Translations under genes and position numbers: made by a program
Notes under the pieces: model-generated
The model's database searches: none
Told to the model about the DNA's origin: nothing
Seen by the model: only the letters and a program-made list of their open reading frames with translations
In this document: positions 51,399 through 60,016 of the stretch, piece by piece
Position numbering within the stretch: the stretch's first letter is position 1
Layout: each line of letters opens with the position of its first letter
Assembly: GCA_964620125.1 (NCBI GenBank)
Contig: CAZUGQ010000005.1
Location: forward strand, 62,001 to 126,000
DNA from: OLB6 sp964620125
GTDB taxonomy: Bacteria > Bacteroidota > Ignavibacteria > Kapaibacteriales > Kapaibacteriaceae
Length of the DNA: 64,000 nucleotides
Direction of reading: 5' to 3'

Positions 51399-53381
51399 CT
51401 AGTTGCCAGCTTCCTTCCAGTAACGATCCACCACGATCGCCTTGGTACCGGGGAGGGGCTTCTTCCCCGCCTTTGCTTCGTTGAGCTTCTTCTGCTTTTC
51501 TGGATCGATCCACCATCCGGTCATGATGGCTAGATCGTGATCACCCACTTGTGTATATCGGCCAAGCTTACCTTTCGGCATTCCGAATTTGTCCCACACA
51601 CCCAGTCGAATGCCTCTGGGCATCCACCAAAACGCCACCAGGTAATCATTCGTAACGATGCTGTCAACTTCCATGATCAGCTTTGTACGCGTGGCTTGAT
51701 CAAACGTAAGAGCATACTCCTTGATGATCTGATCCACCCGTGCATTCTTGAAACCCCAAACGTTGTTGTTGTCTTTCTTATCTGCCAGCACTGAGCTCAA
51801 TGAGGTTTCCGGGTTCGGGAACACAAGTCCGCCATAATTGCCAACGGTAACACCAAAGCTCCTCTGCATCATATTCTGCGACAGAGCATTGCCATCAACA
51901 TACTTTATCTGAAGGTCAATCCCTGCTTGCCGCATGGTTTCCTTATACGGCGTAACGAACTTTTCCAGTGGTTTAATGATGCCCAGCTCCACAACGAAGG
52001 GTTTGCCGTTCTTTACAAGAAAACCATCGGCGTTGCGAGAAGTCCACCCTGCCTCTGCTAGCAGCTTCGCTGCTCCATCCGGATCAAACTCCACATGTGG
52101 GCATGCCGGACTTTCGTACGATGAATTGCCATAGAACGAATAGATAGGCTCGTACTCATTAAACAGTACCTTCTCGATGATGCTCTTTCGATCCAATAAC
52201 TTGGCAAATGCCATGCGCACGCGAATGTCGTTAAACGGTGGCTGGCGCAGATTGAAGAAGTAGCCGTACGTTCCTGCCGGTCCGTGTGTGAAAATGCGAT
52301 GACGTTTTACCCAATTGTTCGAGATCGCTTCATAGGTTGTATCCGATATCCACTTGTCGGTTGTGATGGACGTAAAGAAGTAATAGTCAGCTTCGCCACG
52401 CTTGAATCGTTCGTATTCAAGGTTTGGCTGGTCCTTGATAACATGGAACACAAGCTTGTCGAAATTGTTCGAAGTCTTGTTGAAGTCGTAGTCGGCAGCC
52501 CAGTAATCTGCTCGTCGGGTGAATTTGTACGACTCCTGTTTGACGACATCTTCAGGAAGAACGATGTATGGACCCGAACCGATTGGCATTTCAAACTGGA
52601 ACTTGTCGACGAACTCCCGTCCAGTCATGTTCTTAATCTGAGCCGCCTGGAGAATGTTTAGGTTGCCACCGATGGTAAGGAAGTTCCGCCAATTCTGTTC
52701 GCGGCAGTGCACCTGAACAAGATAGGTGCTGAGTGCAACGGGGGCATCGAACTTCTCAAAGCTCATTCGAAGCGATGGACTCTGCATACTCTCGTCCATA
52801 ACCAGTCGGAAGCTTTCAACCACATCCTCGGCAGTTATTCGATTTCCGTCCCAAAAACGTGCATTAGGATCGATACGGAAGGTGAAGGTTGATTTGTCTT
52901 CCGAGATCTTCCAGTGCGAGGCAACTCGCGGAATGAACTCAAGCGAAATTGGATGCACGCCAATAAGGTTTTCGTAGCAAAGAGACGAAATGTGACTATT
53001 CTCGGTGAAGTTAGCGTTTGGTCCGTAAAAGAATGGGCGGAACGAAAGTGGAAATCGAGAGATTGTTGTTGAGATTTCGCCGCCCTTGTACACCTTCTCG
53101 TTCAGGAGTTCCTTGTCGGTGTCCGTTACCACATAGGTCGAAAATCCCAGCTGTTCAGCAATCTTCTCGAATCCGTTTCCTCCTAGGGTATCAGGAACAG
53201 ATGGGTCCGCACCGGGTGGAAGATCCACCTTCTTCCACGTATTCTTAATTGAACTTGATAACGTCGCTGCATCCTCCTTTTTTCCGCATGCCGTGATCAT
53301 GAGAATGATGGCCACCATGGCCATCATCGAAGCGGCTGTGCGGCCGTTCCATGGAATCGAGGTACGACAATTATTGTTCAT
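51399..53381 (-). CDS. Peptide ABC transporter substrate-binding lipoprotein (YejA/OppA-like)
   Basis: 660-aa extracytoplasmic binding protein. A lipoprotein signal ending in ITAC puts the acylated cysteine at residue ~32. The SBP_bac_5 fold follows: KSTFTFRIDPNARFWDG, the ADYDFNKTS region, and a FDQATRTKLIMEVDSIV C-terminal lobe. The size and downstream YejB/YejE-type permeases suggest a system for oligopeptides or microcin C-like peptides. It heads the five-gene operon running to 46947; a TATATTTG promoter box lies 32 nt upstream. Confidence 0.92.
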   Translation of the reverse strand: MNNNCRTSIPWNGRTAASMMAMVAIILMITACGKKEDAATLSSSIKNTWKKVDLPPGADPSVPDTLGGNGFEKIAEQLGFSTYVVTDTDKELLNEKVYKGGEISTTISRFPLSFRPFFYGPNANFTENSHISSLCYENLIGVHPISLEFIPRVASHWKISEDKSTFTFRIDPNARFWDGNRITAEDVVESFRLVMDESMQSPSLRMSFEKFDAPVALSTYLVQVHCREQNWRNFLTIGGNLNILQAAQIKNMTGREFVDKFQFEMPIGSGPYIVLPEDVVKQESYKFTRRADYWAADYDFNKTSNNFDKLVFHVIKDQPNLEYERFKRGEADYYFFTSITTDKWISDTTYEAISNNWVKRHRIFTHGPAGTYGYFFNLRQPPFNDIRVRMAFAKLLDRKSIIEKVLFNEYEPIYSFYGNSSYESPACPHVEFDPDGAAKLLAEAGWTSRNADGFLVKNGKPFVVELGIIKPLEKFVTPYKETMRQAGIDLQIKYVDGNALSQNMMQRSFGVTVGNYGGLVFPNPETSLSSVLADKKDNNNVWGFKNARVDQIIKEYALTFDQATRTKLIMEVDSIVTNDYLVAFWWMPRGIRLGVWDKFGMPKGKLGRYTQVGDHDLAIMTGWWIDPEKQKKLNEAKAGKKPLPGTKAIVVDRYWKEAGN

Positions 53382-53413
53382 TGCTGTCCTAGCAGTTCGG
53401 TGTAAGGTGGCGG

Positions 53414-53421
53414 CAAATATA
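53414..53421 (-). promoter_or_regulatory. -7 promoter box TATATTTG of the peptide-importer operon
   Basis: Perfect TAnnTTTG on the minus strand, 32 nt before ATG 53381, leaving a short leader with AGGA in front of the start. No TTG at the -33 spacing. The rest of the 127-nt gap to the flavin reductase start shows nothing else. Confidence 0.45.
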
Positions 53422-53508
53422 CATTGAGCATTGTCCGTTCGTTAGGGTCACCACCGAATGATCCACTGATGGATGGCTGAGCTGGATTGCATGAGCTAGA
53501 TTCGCCGT

Positions 53509-54435
53509 ATGCGTACAATCTTACCTGACTCCCTATCTCATCGCGACAGGCACCAACTCCTGCTTGGTGGAGTAGCACCTCGGCCAATTGCCCTTGTTTC
53601 CTCGATGGATGCCAATGGCATCGTTAATCTGGCACCATTTTCATTCTTCAACGCGTATGCATCAAAACCGCCAATTGTTGCCATTGGCCCAGCAATAGCT
53701 GCAAAAACGGGAATAGCGAAAGACACGTGGCTGAACATACTGGCCACCAAGGAGTGCACCATCAACGCCGTGAGTTATTCCATGGTACATGGTGTGAACC
53801 TTACATCAGCCCCCTATCCATCCCAGGTTGACGAGTTTGTGAAAGGGGGCTTTGGCAAGGTGCAATCGCAGTACGTGAAGCCACCGTATGTGGCGGAGAG
53901 TCCGTTTGTTATGGAGTGCACCTTGATGGAGAACATTGAGCTACGCCGGGACATTGGCGGTAACGGCAACCTCATGCTGTTGGAGGTTGTAGCGTTCCAC
54001 GTGGCCGAGAGTGTGTTCGTTGATGGAGCAATCGACCCTCGAAGGATGGATCTTGTGGCTCGAATGAATGGTGCCTGGTATACGAGAACTCGAGAGCTGT
54101 TTAGTGCTTCGCAACCTCCGCACCAGCCTATTGGCATGGATGGCTTGCCAGAACACATTCGCACGAGTCCAGTGCTCACGGGCAACGATCTCGCGAGACT
54201 TGCCTATGTGCCAGTTCTGCCGATGCTGGATGGATCCTTCCCGGATTTTCCGGAGAACATGCAGGCAGACAGTGTGGACATAGAACTTGCTGCAGGCAAT
54301 CCAATGGGTGCACTGTTTGCCTTCATGCAGCAGCCAGGAATTCGAAGTGACGTTACCCGTCATCGTATTGCAAAGGCCTTCATCCAGGCTGGAGAGATCG
54401 ATGCGGCATGGCAAACACTGCTCCTTGTTGGCTAA
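53509..54435 (+). CDS. Flavin reductase-like protein with C-terminal extension
   Basis: 308-aa protein. Residues 1-205 are a flavin reductase/DIM6-type FMN-binding split barrel (PRPIALVSSMDANGIVNLAPFSFF, then DTWLNILATKECTINAVS), as in NADH:FMN oxidoreductase-like proteins. About 100 extra residues follow and do not match the ~200-aa family; they contain a helical SDVTRHRIAKAFIQAGEIDA tail. A box TAGATTCG (one mismatch) is 4 nt before the ATG. Two AGCCCCCT/AGGGGGCT octamers, 36 nt apart in opposite orientation (53808 and 53844), lie in the gene. The substrate is unknown. Confidence 0.82.
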   Translation: MRTILPDSLSHRDRHQLLLGGVAPRPIALVSSMDANGIVNLAPFSFFNAYASKPPIVAIGPAIAAKTGIAKDTWLNILATKECTINAVSYSMVHGVNLTSAPYPSQVDEFVKGGFGKVQSQYVKPPYVAESPFVMECTLMENIELRRDIGGNGNLMLLEVVAFHVAESVFVDGAIDPRRMDLVARMNGAWYTRTRELFSASQPPHQPIGMDGLPEHIRTSPVLTGNDLARLAYVPVLPMLDGSFPDFPENMQADSVDIELAAGNPMGALFAFMQQPGIRSDVTRHRIAKAFIQAGEIDAAWQTLLLVG

Positions 54436-54439
54436 CGTA

Positions 54440-54994
54440 TCAGCGAACCTCGGCTGCAGGTTCGATTGTACAGAGCTTGCTTCCCTTTTCCATTGCCTGG
54501 CCTTCTACAGCGGCTAGTTCTCGCACAACGCCATTAATTGGAGCAACAATCGCATTCTCCATCTTCATGGCTTCGAGTGTAAACAGAGGTTCGCCCTTTC
54601 GAACCGAGGAACCGTCACGTACAAGTATCGACTTAAGCAAACCAGGCATAGGAGTAAGAACCCGAACGGTGCGTGTGCGCATGGCCGCACTGGCATGCAG
54701 TACAGCTAGCAGTGCATGGTGATCTGCCTTGAGGATTCGTGCATCGAAGCTATATCCGCGAAAGGACACTCGCACATGATCAATGCCATCAGTCTCAACG
54801 AATACCGGCACCAAAGCCCCATTCCATTCTGCCAAGTATTCAAACAGTACTGGTAATGGAGTTATGGAAACAACCGTATTGGCAACCGAGCAGTTGGCTC
54901 CATCTACCACCACGGAGTGTTCGCTACCCGTGTGTTCTAGAACGACAACATGCGTTGGTTTCAATGTCACAGCACTGTCCTGCATAGGAGGCAA
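54440..54994 (-). CDS. Biotin carboxyl carrier (acyl-CoA carboxylase BCCP-type) protein
   Basis: 184-aa protein. The C-terminal ~75 residues are a biotinyl/lipoyl domain with the biotinylation motif EAMKMEN; the modified lysine is residue 144. The N-terminal ~100 residues look like the BT domain of acyl-CoA carboxylase alpha chains. It would carry CO2 on biotin to the carboxyltransferase encoded at 42.8 kb. No biotin carboxylase gene is nearby. It converges on the flavin reductase gene (4-nt gap) and is 6 nt downstream of the beta-propeller-like gene. Confidence 0.88.
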   Translation of the reverse strand: MPPMQDSAVTLKPTHVVVLEHTGSEHSVVVDGANCSVANTVVSITPLPVLFEYLAEWNGALVPVFVETDGIDHVRVSFRGYSFDARILKADHHALLAVLHASAAMRTRTVRVLTPMPGLLKSILVRDGSSVRKGEPLFTLEAMKMENAIVAPINGVVRELAAVEGQAMEKGSKLCTIEPAAEVR

Positions 54995-55000
54995 AACTAG

Positions 55001-56227
55001 TTAAGTGGCTGGGCAACGAAGCATGAAGAGACGTCCAGTAACCACGCCAAGAGCCACGTATGATTTTGTTCTACGATCATAGATAACTCTACCCACGGCA
55101 TCACACATGCGACCCATTTGAAGAGTATTGGGATCAACATTCACCACAACCAGGGTGGTGCCACTGCGCCAGGCCACACTGCGCCCCGTTGGAGAAACGG
55201 CAATGTCATCTTCGATTGGAACACCTGCGTTAACCAGAAAGCGCTTGCCATTGAGCACGACGAAGTCGCCATTGTCCTTGCTCGTGTAGGCCATAATGGC
55301 ACCATCATGCGAAAACGTGGGGCGTCCAGCCACGCTGCCATGTGGATACATAGCTGCGTTGAAAGCAACAACCCGTCCTCCTTGGAATACAGTACGATAT
55401 GCCACAAGCGGGTCGAACGGACTCAAGGTTAGATGTGGATCCGCTTGGGCAACAACAGGTCCTTCCCAGGGAGCATTATACTCGTCGGTGTAGATGTACG
55501 TGCGGACTTGCCCGGATCCATCCGTGGCCTGCCACGTGGCAACGGAACCCAGTGGATTGATGCGGAGAGCCGTCACGGACCGAACTGCACCCGTAAGCTC
55601 TTCTTCGCCGAGGAGTACGTTGGAGGTTAGGCCAAGTGTTCGTATGTACAGGCATCGGCCATCAGCCCAAACACCGGCTAGTGCAAGGTTGTCTCCCCGC
55701 GCCACTTCACGTCCGTTCTGCATGAGGATGTGCTGACCTGGGCGGAATTCAATCCAGCTTACAGCCAGGCCTTGTGGATCGAATCGCAAGTGGTTTGCAG
55801 GGTAGCCAGTAACGTAGGAACGTTCTCCGTTGGTAACCTTTCTGTTTACCCCATCGAACTCAACCCACCATAGCACTGAATGTTGTGGCGGGAACGCTAT
55901 TCCTTCGATTGTAACAGGACTTCGCCTCGTACCATCTGGAGTGATGATTGCCGATTCGCCGGACCGTACAGCCCGTGCGGCCCATGTACTACCATCGAAG
56001 GCAAACACGGGCGGATGAACGGTGTCCCATGTACCGAAGTCCTTTCCATCAATCACGAGCTGCTGAAATCCGGCGTATGGCTGGGTAATTGACCACCAAT
56101 GCCCGGTTGTATCTACGTCGAAGGCAACGAGCGAGGCAACATTATCAAGTACGAGAGAATCGGTACACGCAGCATGCAGTGGCAGGGCGAAGAGGAAAAG
56201 GGCAAGTGGTGCTAGGGGGCGAAGCAT
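55001..56227 (-). CDS. Exported beta-propeller-like protein of unknown function
   Basis: 408-aa protein with a signal peptide (RPLAPLALFLFALPLHAACT). The rest is a series of ~50-60-residue beta repeats such as HPPVFAFDGSTWAARAV, RFDPQGLAVSWIEF and DIAVSPTGRSVAWRSG, the spacing and W/S-D-G pattern of PD40/WD40-type propellers. I cannot assign a function. The gene starts just after copy B of the REP palindrome and is probably upstream of the biotin carrier gene in the same transcript. Confidence 0.72.
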   Translation of the reverse strand: MLRPLAPLALFLFALPLHAACTDSLVLDNVASLVAFDVDTTGHWWSITQPYAGFQQLVIDGKDFGTWDTVHPPVFAFDGSTWAARAVRSGESAIITPDGTRRSPVTIEGIAFPPQHSVLWWVEFDGVNRKVTNGERSYVTGYPANHLRFDPQGLAVSWIEFRPGQHILMQNGREVARGDNLALAGVWADGRCLYIRTLGLTSNVLLGEEELTGAVRSVTALRINPLGSVATWQATDGSGQVRTYIYTDEYNAPWEGPVVAQADPHLTLSPFDPLVAYRTVFQGGRVVAFNAAMYPHGSVAGRPTFSHDGAIMAYTSKDNGDFVVLNGKRFLVNAGVPIEDDIAVSPTGRSVAWRSGTTLVVVNVDPNTLQMGRMCDAVGRVIYDRRTKSYVALGVVTGRLFMLRCPAT

Positions 56228-56274
56228 GGAGGGTGTGGCGTGGTTATCGTGAGAGTTGTAAGAGTCGAAAGAGA

Positions 56275-56349
56275 GTGCCGGGTACTTATCTCCCCGGCAC
56301 TCTGTCGTCGTTTTGATCGTGAAGTGCCGGGGAGATAAGTACCCGGCAC
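56275..56349. repeat. REP-like double palindrome, copy B
   Basis: Two 26-27-bp units in inverse orientation (56275-56301 and 56323-56349), exact complements of each other, around a 21-nt loop. Each begins GTGCCGGG or ends CCCGGCAC. The right part GTACCCGGCAC-A-TTACGTACG (56339-56359) matches copy A at 40128-40148 in 20 of 21 bases. It runs into the stop codon of the downstream mthfs gene. Confidence 0.85.
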
Positions 56350-56350
56350 A

Positions 56351-56944
56351 TTACGTACGAACACTTCCTTCCAGACGGTACCAACGTTCTTCCGTTGCAA
56401 CAGCATCTAATTGAACATCCGTTTGAGAGACCGGTACGGCTCGAACACGCTGTATTTCGAAAGCAACACCAATACTGTATGCTTGAGCCTTTGCGAGGAA
56501 CCGGTCATACATACCCTTCCCATACCCTAACCGATGACACGACTGATCGAAGGCAACAAGCGGAACAATGACGACGTCCCTGACGGAAAAGTCCACCGAA
56601 GCTCTAACCACCTCTCGGTCAACTGGCTCCTCAATGCCAAACCTACCGTGTTTCCATTGAGTGTCTCGCGTAATGAGAACGTGTTGTAAGCTGCCATCAC
56701 TGCTCACGACCGGTACCCATACCTGCTTGCCGATTCCCCATGCGTATTCAATGATCGGCCATGTCTCAACTTCGTCGGGTAAACTCCTGTACACGTGCAC
56801 ATGCTGTGCGAGCTGAAAGGCGGGATGTTTGTGTGCTCGTTCAAAAATGAGCATGTTCTTGAGAGCTCGTTCTTCTTCTAACAAACCCCGCCTGCGCTCG
56901 ATAAGCTCACGGCGGATATCAGACTTTGTTGGCTGTTGACTCAT
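56351..56944 (-). CDS. 5-formyltetrahydrofolate cyclo-ligase (MthfS)
   Basis: 197-aa enzyme converting 5-formyl-THF to 5,10-methenyl-THF with ATP. The signature RLGYGKGMYDRFLAKA is near residue 140; the N-terminal IRRELIERRRGLLEEERAL helix is typical. The last two residues and the TAA stop (56351-56353) lie in the conserved TTACGTACG part of REP copy B, so the repeat may have supplied the stop. It overlaps the EamA gene start by 4 nt. Confidence 0.93.
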   Translation of the reverse strand: MSQQPTKSDIRRELIERRRGLLEEERALKNMLIFERAHKHPAFQLAQHVHVYRSLPDEVETWPIIEYAWGIGKQVWVPVVSSDGSLQHVLITRDTQWKHGRFGIEEPVDREVVRASVDFSVRDVVIVPLVAFDQSCHRLGYGKGMYDRFLAKAQAYSIGVAFEIQRVRAVPVSQTDVQLDAVATEERWYRLEGSVRT

Positions 56945-57834
56945 GCGCTCTCCCGTGGTTCAGTGCGGAGCTGCAAGAGGTCAGGAACGATCACAGCCGC
57001 AAGAAGTACGAGTGCCCCAGCCCCCTGCCGCCACGTCCACTGCTCGCTGAACAATGCAAGTGCGATCACGCTGGCGAAGATTGGTTCGAGCGAAAAAATG
57101 ATTCCTGCCCGAACCGGATGAGTGAAACGCTGAACATTCGTTTGGAGCCACGTGGCGACTACTGTGGCAAGTAGGCCACAATACAGCAGACCAAGCAGAA
57201 GCTGAGGTGTCCAGAACGTTGGATGTGCTCCCCCATCAAATACACCAATACAAACCAAGGCTATGATACTTGTTACCAGGAACTGGCTAACGACTAAAAG
57301 ATTCCGACGTCCCTGGTCATCAGCATGCTCTTTCGTTAGTACATCCAACACAACGATGTACACAGCCCACCCAACGGCGCTGCCAAGTGTGAGCACATCA
57401 CCAATTTTCAAACCAGATCGGTCAGGTTCAGTGAAGAGAACAAGGCCAAACAACACCGTTACTGTCGATATCCAGTTCATCATTCGAACCGGCCGGCGCT
57501 CGACGATGAGATAGACGAAGGGAATGAATACAACGGTGGTTCCGGTGATGAAGGCCGACGCTGTTGCAGTTGTTTCGGTAAGGCCGATGGACTGAAGGAT
57601 GAAACCGGCGCCAAACAGTACTCCGAGAACAGCGCTCTGCCACAAGAGTTTGGGTGTGATGAGTCGCAGCGTATGGCCCCAAATTGCAAGAGCAACCACG
57701 CTGGCCAAAGCGAAACGCCAAAACACAAAGGCAGCTGGGGAGATCGAGTGCAGGGCCTCCTTAACGAGTGCGAAGGTTCCTGCCCACAATACCGTGACTA
57801 CTGCAAGGAGAACTTCTGCTCGAAGGCGGGTCAT
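56941..57834 (-). CDS. EamA/DMT-family transporter
   Basis: 297-aa membrane protein of the drug/metabolite transporter superfamily. Ten helices in two EamA repeats: LLAVVTVLWAGTFALVKEAL and ATATASAFITGTTVVFIPF in the first half, and AGIIFSLEPIFASVIALALF in the second. Exporter of amino acids or other small metabolites; substrate unresolved. It overlaps mthfs and the M20 peptidase gene by 4 nt on either side (ATGA), so the three are one operon. An AGCCCCCT octamer is at 57019. Confidence 0.92.
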   Translation of the reverse strand: MTRLRAEVLLAVVTVLWAGTFALVKEALHSISPAAFVFWRFALASVVALAIWGHTLRLITPKLLWQSAVLGVLFGAGFILQSIGLTETTATASAFITGTTVVFIPFVYLIVERRPVRMMNWISTVTVLFGLVLFTEPDRSGLKIGDVLTLGSAVGWAVYIVVLDVLTKEHADDQGRRNLLVVSQFLVTSIIALVCIGVFDGGAHPTFWTPQLLLGLLYCGLLATVVATWLQTNVQRFTHPVRAGIIFSLEPIFASVIALALFSEQWTWRQGAGALVLLAAVIVPDLLQLRTEPRESA

Positions 57835-59198
57835 GAACGTGCCAGATTCTGATAGAACCGAAGTGCTGCTTCAGCCCCTTTATGAAAGTTCTCTAGATGG
57901 AAATGCTCGTCAGGCGAATGCAGGTTCTCTGTGCTTAAACCGAAACCCATCAGTACAACAGGAACCTTAAGCACTGCATCGAACAGCTCCACAACCGGAA
58001 TAGAACCACCCTCGCGCTGGTATACACACGGAACACCAAAGGTTTGATGGAGAGCCAATGCGGCTGCTTCCATAGCAGTGTTCGGGCGCTGCACTAAAAC
58101 TGGATTAGCACCATGCAGGTCCGTCACGGTCACATGAACACCAGGTGGTGCCACTCTGGCAACGTGCCTCCGCACCAGCTCCACGATCTCCGTCGATGAT
58201 TGCTGTGGCACGAGTCGCATACTTACCTTGGCCATTGCTCGTGCTGGCAGCACAGTCTTTGCTCCGGGTGCCTGATACCCACCGGACAGGCCGTTTACAT
58301 CCAGGGTCGGACGTGACCAGAGCTTTTCAAGAGTGGTATATCCTTGCTCACCGCCCAATGCATCAACCTGTACATCATTCATCAATCGATCGTCAGTGAA
58401 GCCAAGCGCATCAAACTCACGTTTTTCTTCCTGGCTGAGCTCTAAAACCGAATCGTAAAAACCATCAATGGCAATCCTCCCGATAGGGTCTGTCATCGAA
58501 GCAATGATCCGACAAAGAGCGTTCAGCGGATTCACCACTGGGCCGCCATACGCACCGCTGTGAAGGTCTCGATTCGGACCTTGTACGTCGATCTGCACAT
58601 AGGCTAGACCACGCAGTCCAACAACCAGGCTTGGTTGCCCTGGCGCAAACATTGCCGTGTCGCTTACCACCACGGCTGAACACGAAAGTTTATCTGCATT
58701 GGCGCGAACGAACGGCGAAAGGTTGGGGCTACCAATCTCCTCCTCCCCTTCAATCAGCAGTTTGATGTTGACTGGAAGGGGGCTTGTGGCAATCAGACTC
58801 TCGATTGCCTTAATGTGTGCGAACACCTGGCCTTTGTCGTCAGTTGCTCCCCTTGCATACACCTTGCCATCGATGATTGTGGGTGTGAAGGGAGGATTGG
58901 TCCATAGGTCCACCGGATCAACTGGCTGCACATCGTAATGTCCATAGAACAAAACCGTTGGTGCATCTGGCGTTCCAGCAGGATGTTCCGCATACACAAT
59001 TGGGTGTCCCGGCGTGGGTATCACCTCTACAGTATTCATGCCAATGGTTATGAGGTGATTCCGAAGCCATTCTGCACACTCAGCCACATTCTCAGCGTGG
59101 GTGGTGGAGGTGCTGATGGATGGAATTGAAAGGAACTCCATCAGCTCTTTTTCGCGATGTGTGCGGAGATTGGCAAGGTGTTCCAAAGCAGATTGCAT
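57831..59198 (-). CDS. M20-family dipeptidase/peptidase
   Basis: 455-aa zinc aminoacylase-type peptidase. The metal-binding motif FYGHYDVQPVDP near residue 80 and GATDDKGQ near 115, EGEEEIGSPN near 150, and a C-terminal dimerisation-domain histidine (SPDEHFHLENF) are conserved with PepV/CNDP-type dipeptidases. Starting at ATG 59198 discards 91 residues of unrelated sequence. It hydrolyses dipeptides in the cytoplasm; products fit with the peptide importer at 47-53 kb. Octamer AGGGGGCT at 58777. Confidence 0.93.
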   Translation of the reverse strand: MQSALEHLANLRTHREKELMEFLSIPSISTSTTHAENVAECAEWLRNHLITIGMNTVEVIPTPGHPIVYAEHPAGTPDAPTVLFYGHYDVQPVDPVDLWTNPPFTPTIIDGKVYARGATDDKGQVFAHIKAIESLIATSPLPVNIKLLIEGEEEIGSPNLSPFVRANADKLSCSAVVVSDTAMFAPGQPSLVVGLRGLAYVQIDVQGPNRDLHSGAYGGPVVNPLNALCRIIASMTDPIGRIAIDGFYDSVLELSQEEKREFDALGFTDDRLMNDVQVDALGGEQGYTTLEKLWSRPTLDVNGLSGGYQAPGAKTVLPARAMAKVSMRLVPQQSSTEIVELVRRHVARVAPPGVHVTVTDLHGANPVLVQRPNTAMEAAALALHQTFGVPCVYQREGGSIPVVELFDAVLKVPVVLMGFGLSTENLHSPDEHFHLENFHKGAEAALRFYQNLARS

Positions 59199-59275
59199 GG
59201 TCGGCGAAGGTTGGTGAGGACAACTTGATGGTGTGAAGATAGTGATCAGTGTTGCGACAAGAGGACGTTTGGACG

Positions 59276-59986
59276 ATGTTTGTGTGGCAGGAATGTAATG
59301 GAAATCACAAACCATGTTGCCGAATCGTGAATAGCGAGTTAATTCTTCATCTGTCCTACCTGTTATTGGTGGGAGCCTCGCTTGTGCGCAATATCCTTCC
59401 ACTTCGCGTGCTAGCTGTGGGTTCGGGAATCGCAGCAGTGATTTACGACCTTGGTATAAATCAGCTTTCAATGGTACTGTGGGAAGCCTCGTTTACAGTA
59501 ATAAACCTTGTTCAGATCGGCATTCTCATTTACGAACGCAGGCGTGCACGTCTTACGCCAGAAGAGGAAGCACTCCGCCTTCGGTTGTTTGCACATCTAA
59601 GTGTGGTTGATTTCCACAGGCTTATCCGAACTGGTACGTGGGTGTCCACAACGGAAGGTGAAACACTTACCGTGCAAGGCCAGCCTGTATCTCGAATCGT
59701 GTTGATCACTGATGGAGCCACATCTGTTGATGTTGATGGAAGAGTGGTCGCCTATTGCCGTCAGGGCGATTTCATTGGAGAAATGGCCTTTGTTTCTGGC
59801 AATATGGCTTCGGCTACGGTTCGAACTATTGCTGCAACTCGGTATCTTATGTGGAGGTTCACCGATTTAAAGCAACTCCTTGAACGACATCCTGATATCA
59901 GCACAGCCCTTCAATCGGTGTTCAACAGGAATCTCATCGAGAAACTTTCTCGTGAGGCAATGACGAAGTCTGACCCCGTTACCTGA
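59276..59986 (+). CDS. Popeye-type cyclic-nucleotide-binding membrane protein
   Basis: 236-aa protein with three closely spaced helices in residues ~20-90 (HLSYLLLVGASLVRNILPLR, IAAVIYDLGINQ, VINLVQIGILIYE) followed by a cyclic-nucleotide-binding-like beta barrel (EGETLTVQGQPVSRIVLITD ... YCRQGDFIGEMAFVSGN ... VRTIAATRYLMWRF). The FIGEMAF stretch corresponds to the phosphate-binding cassette, though the canonical Arg is not obvious. This is the architecture of Popeye domain proteins. ATG 59276 has AGAGGA 10 nt upstream. Next gene is the damaged MBL-fold gene 31 nt on. Confidence 0.72.
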   Translation: MFVWQECNGNHKPCCRIVNSELILHLSYLLLVGASLVRNILPLRVLAVGSGIAAVIYDLGINQLSMVLWEASFTVINLVQIGILIYERRRARLTPEEEALRLRLFAHLSVVDFHRLIRTGTWVSTTEGETLTVQGQPVSRIVLITDGATSVDVDGRVVAYCRQGDFIGEMAFVSGNMASATVRTIAATRYLMWRFTDLKQLLERHPDISTALQSVFNRNLIEKLSREAMTKSDPVT

Positions 59987-60016
59987 CCGTTGTTCCACCA
60001 TGGCCTGCCTTGTCGA

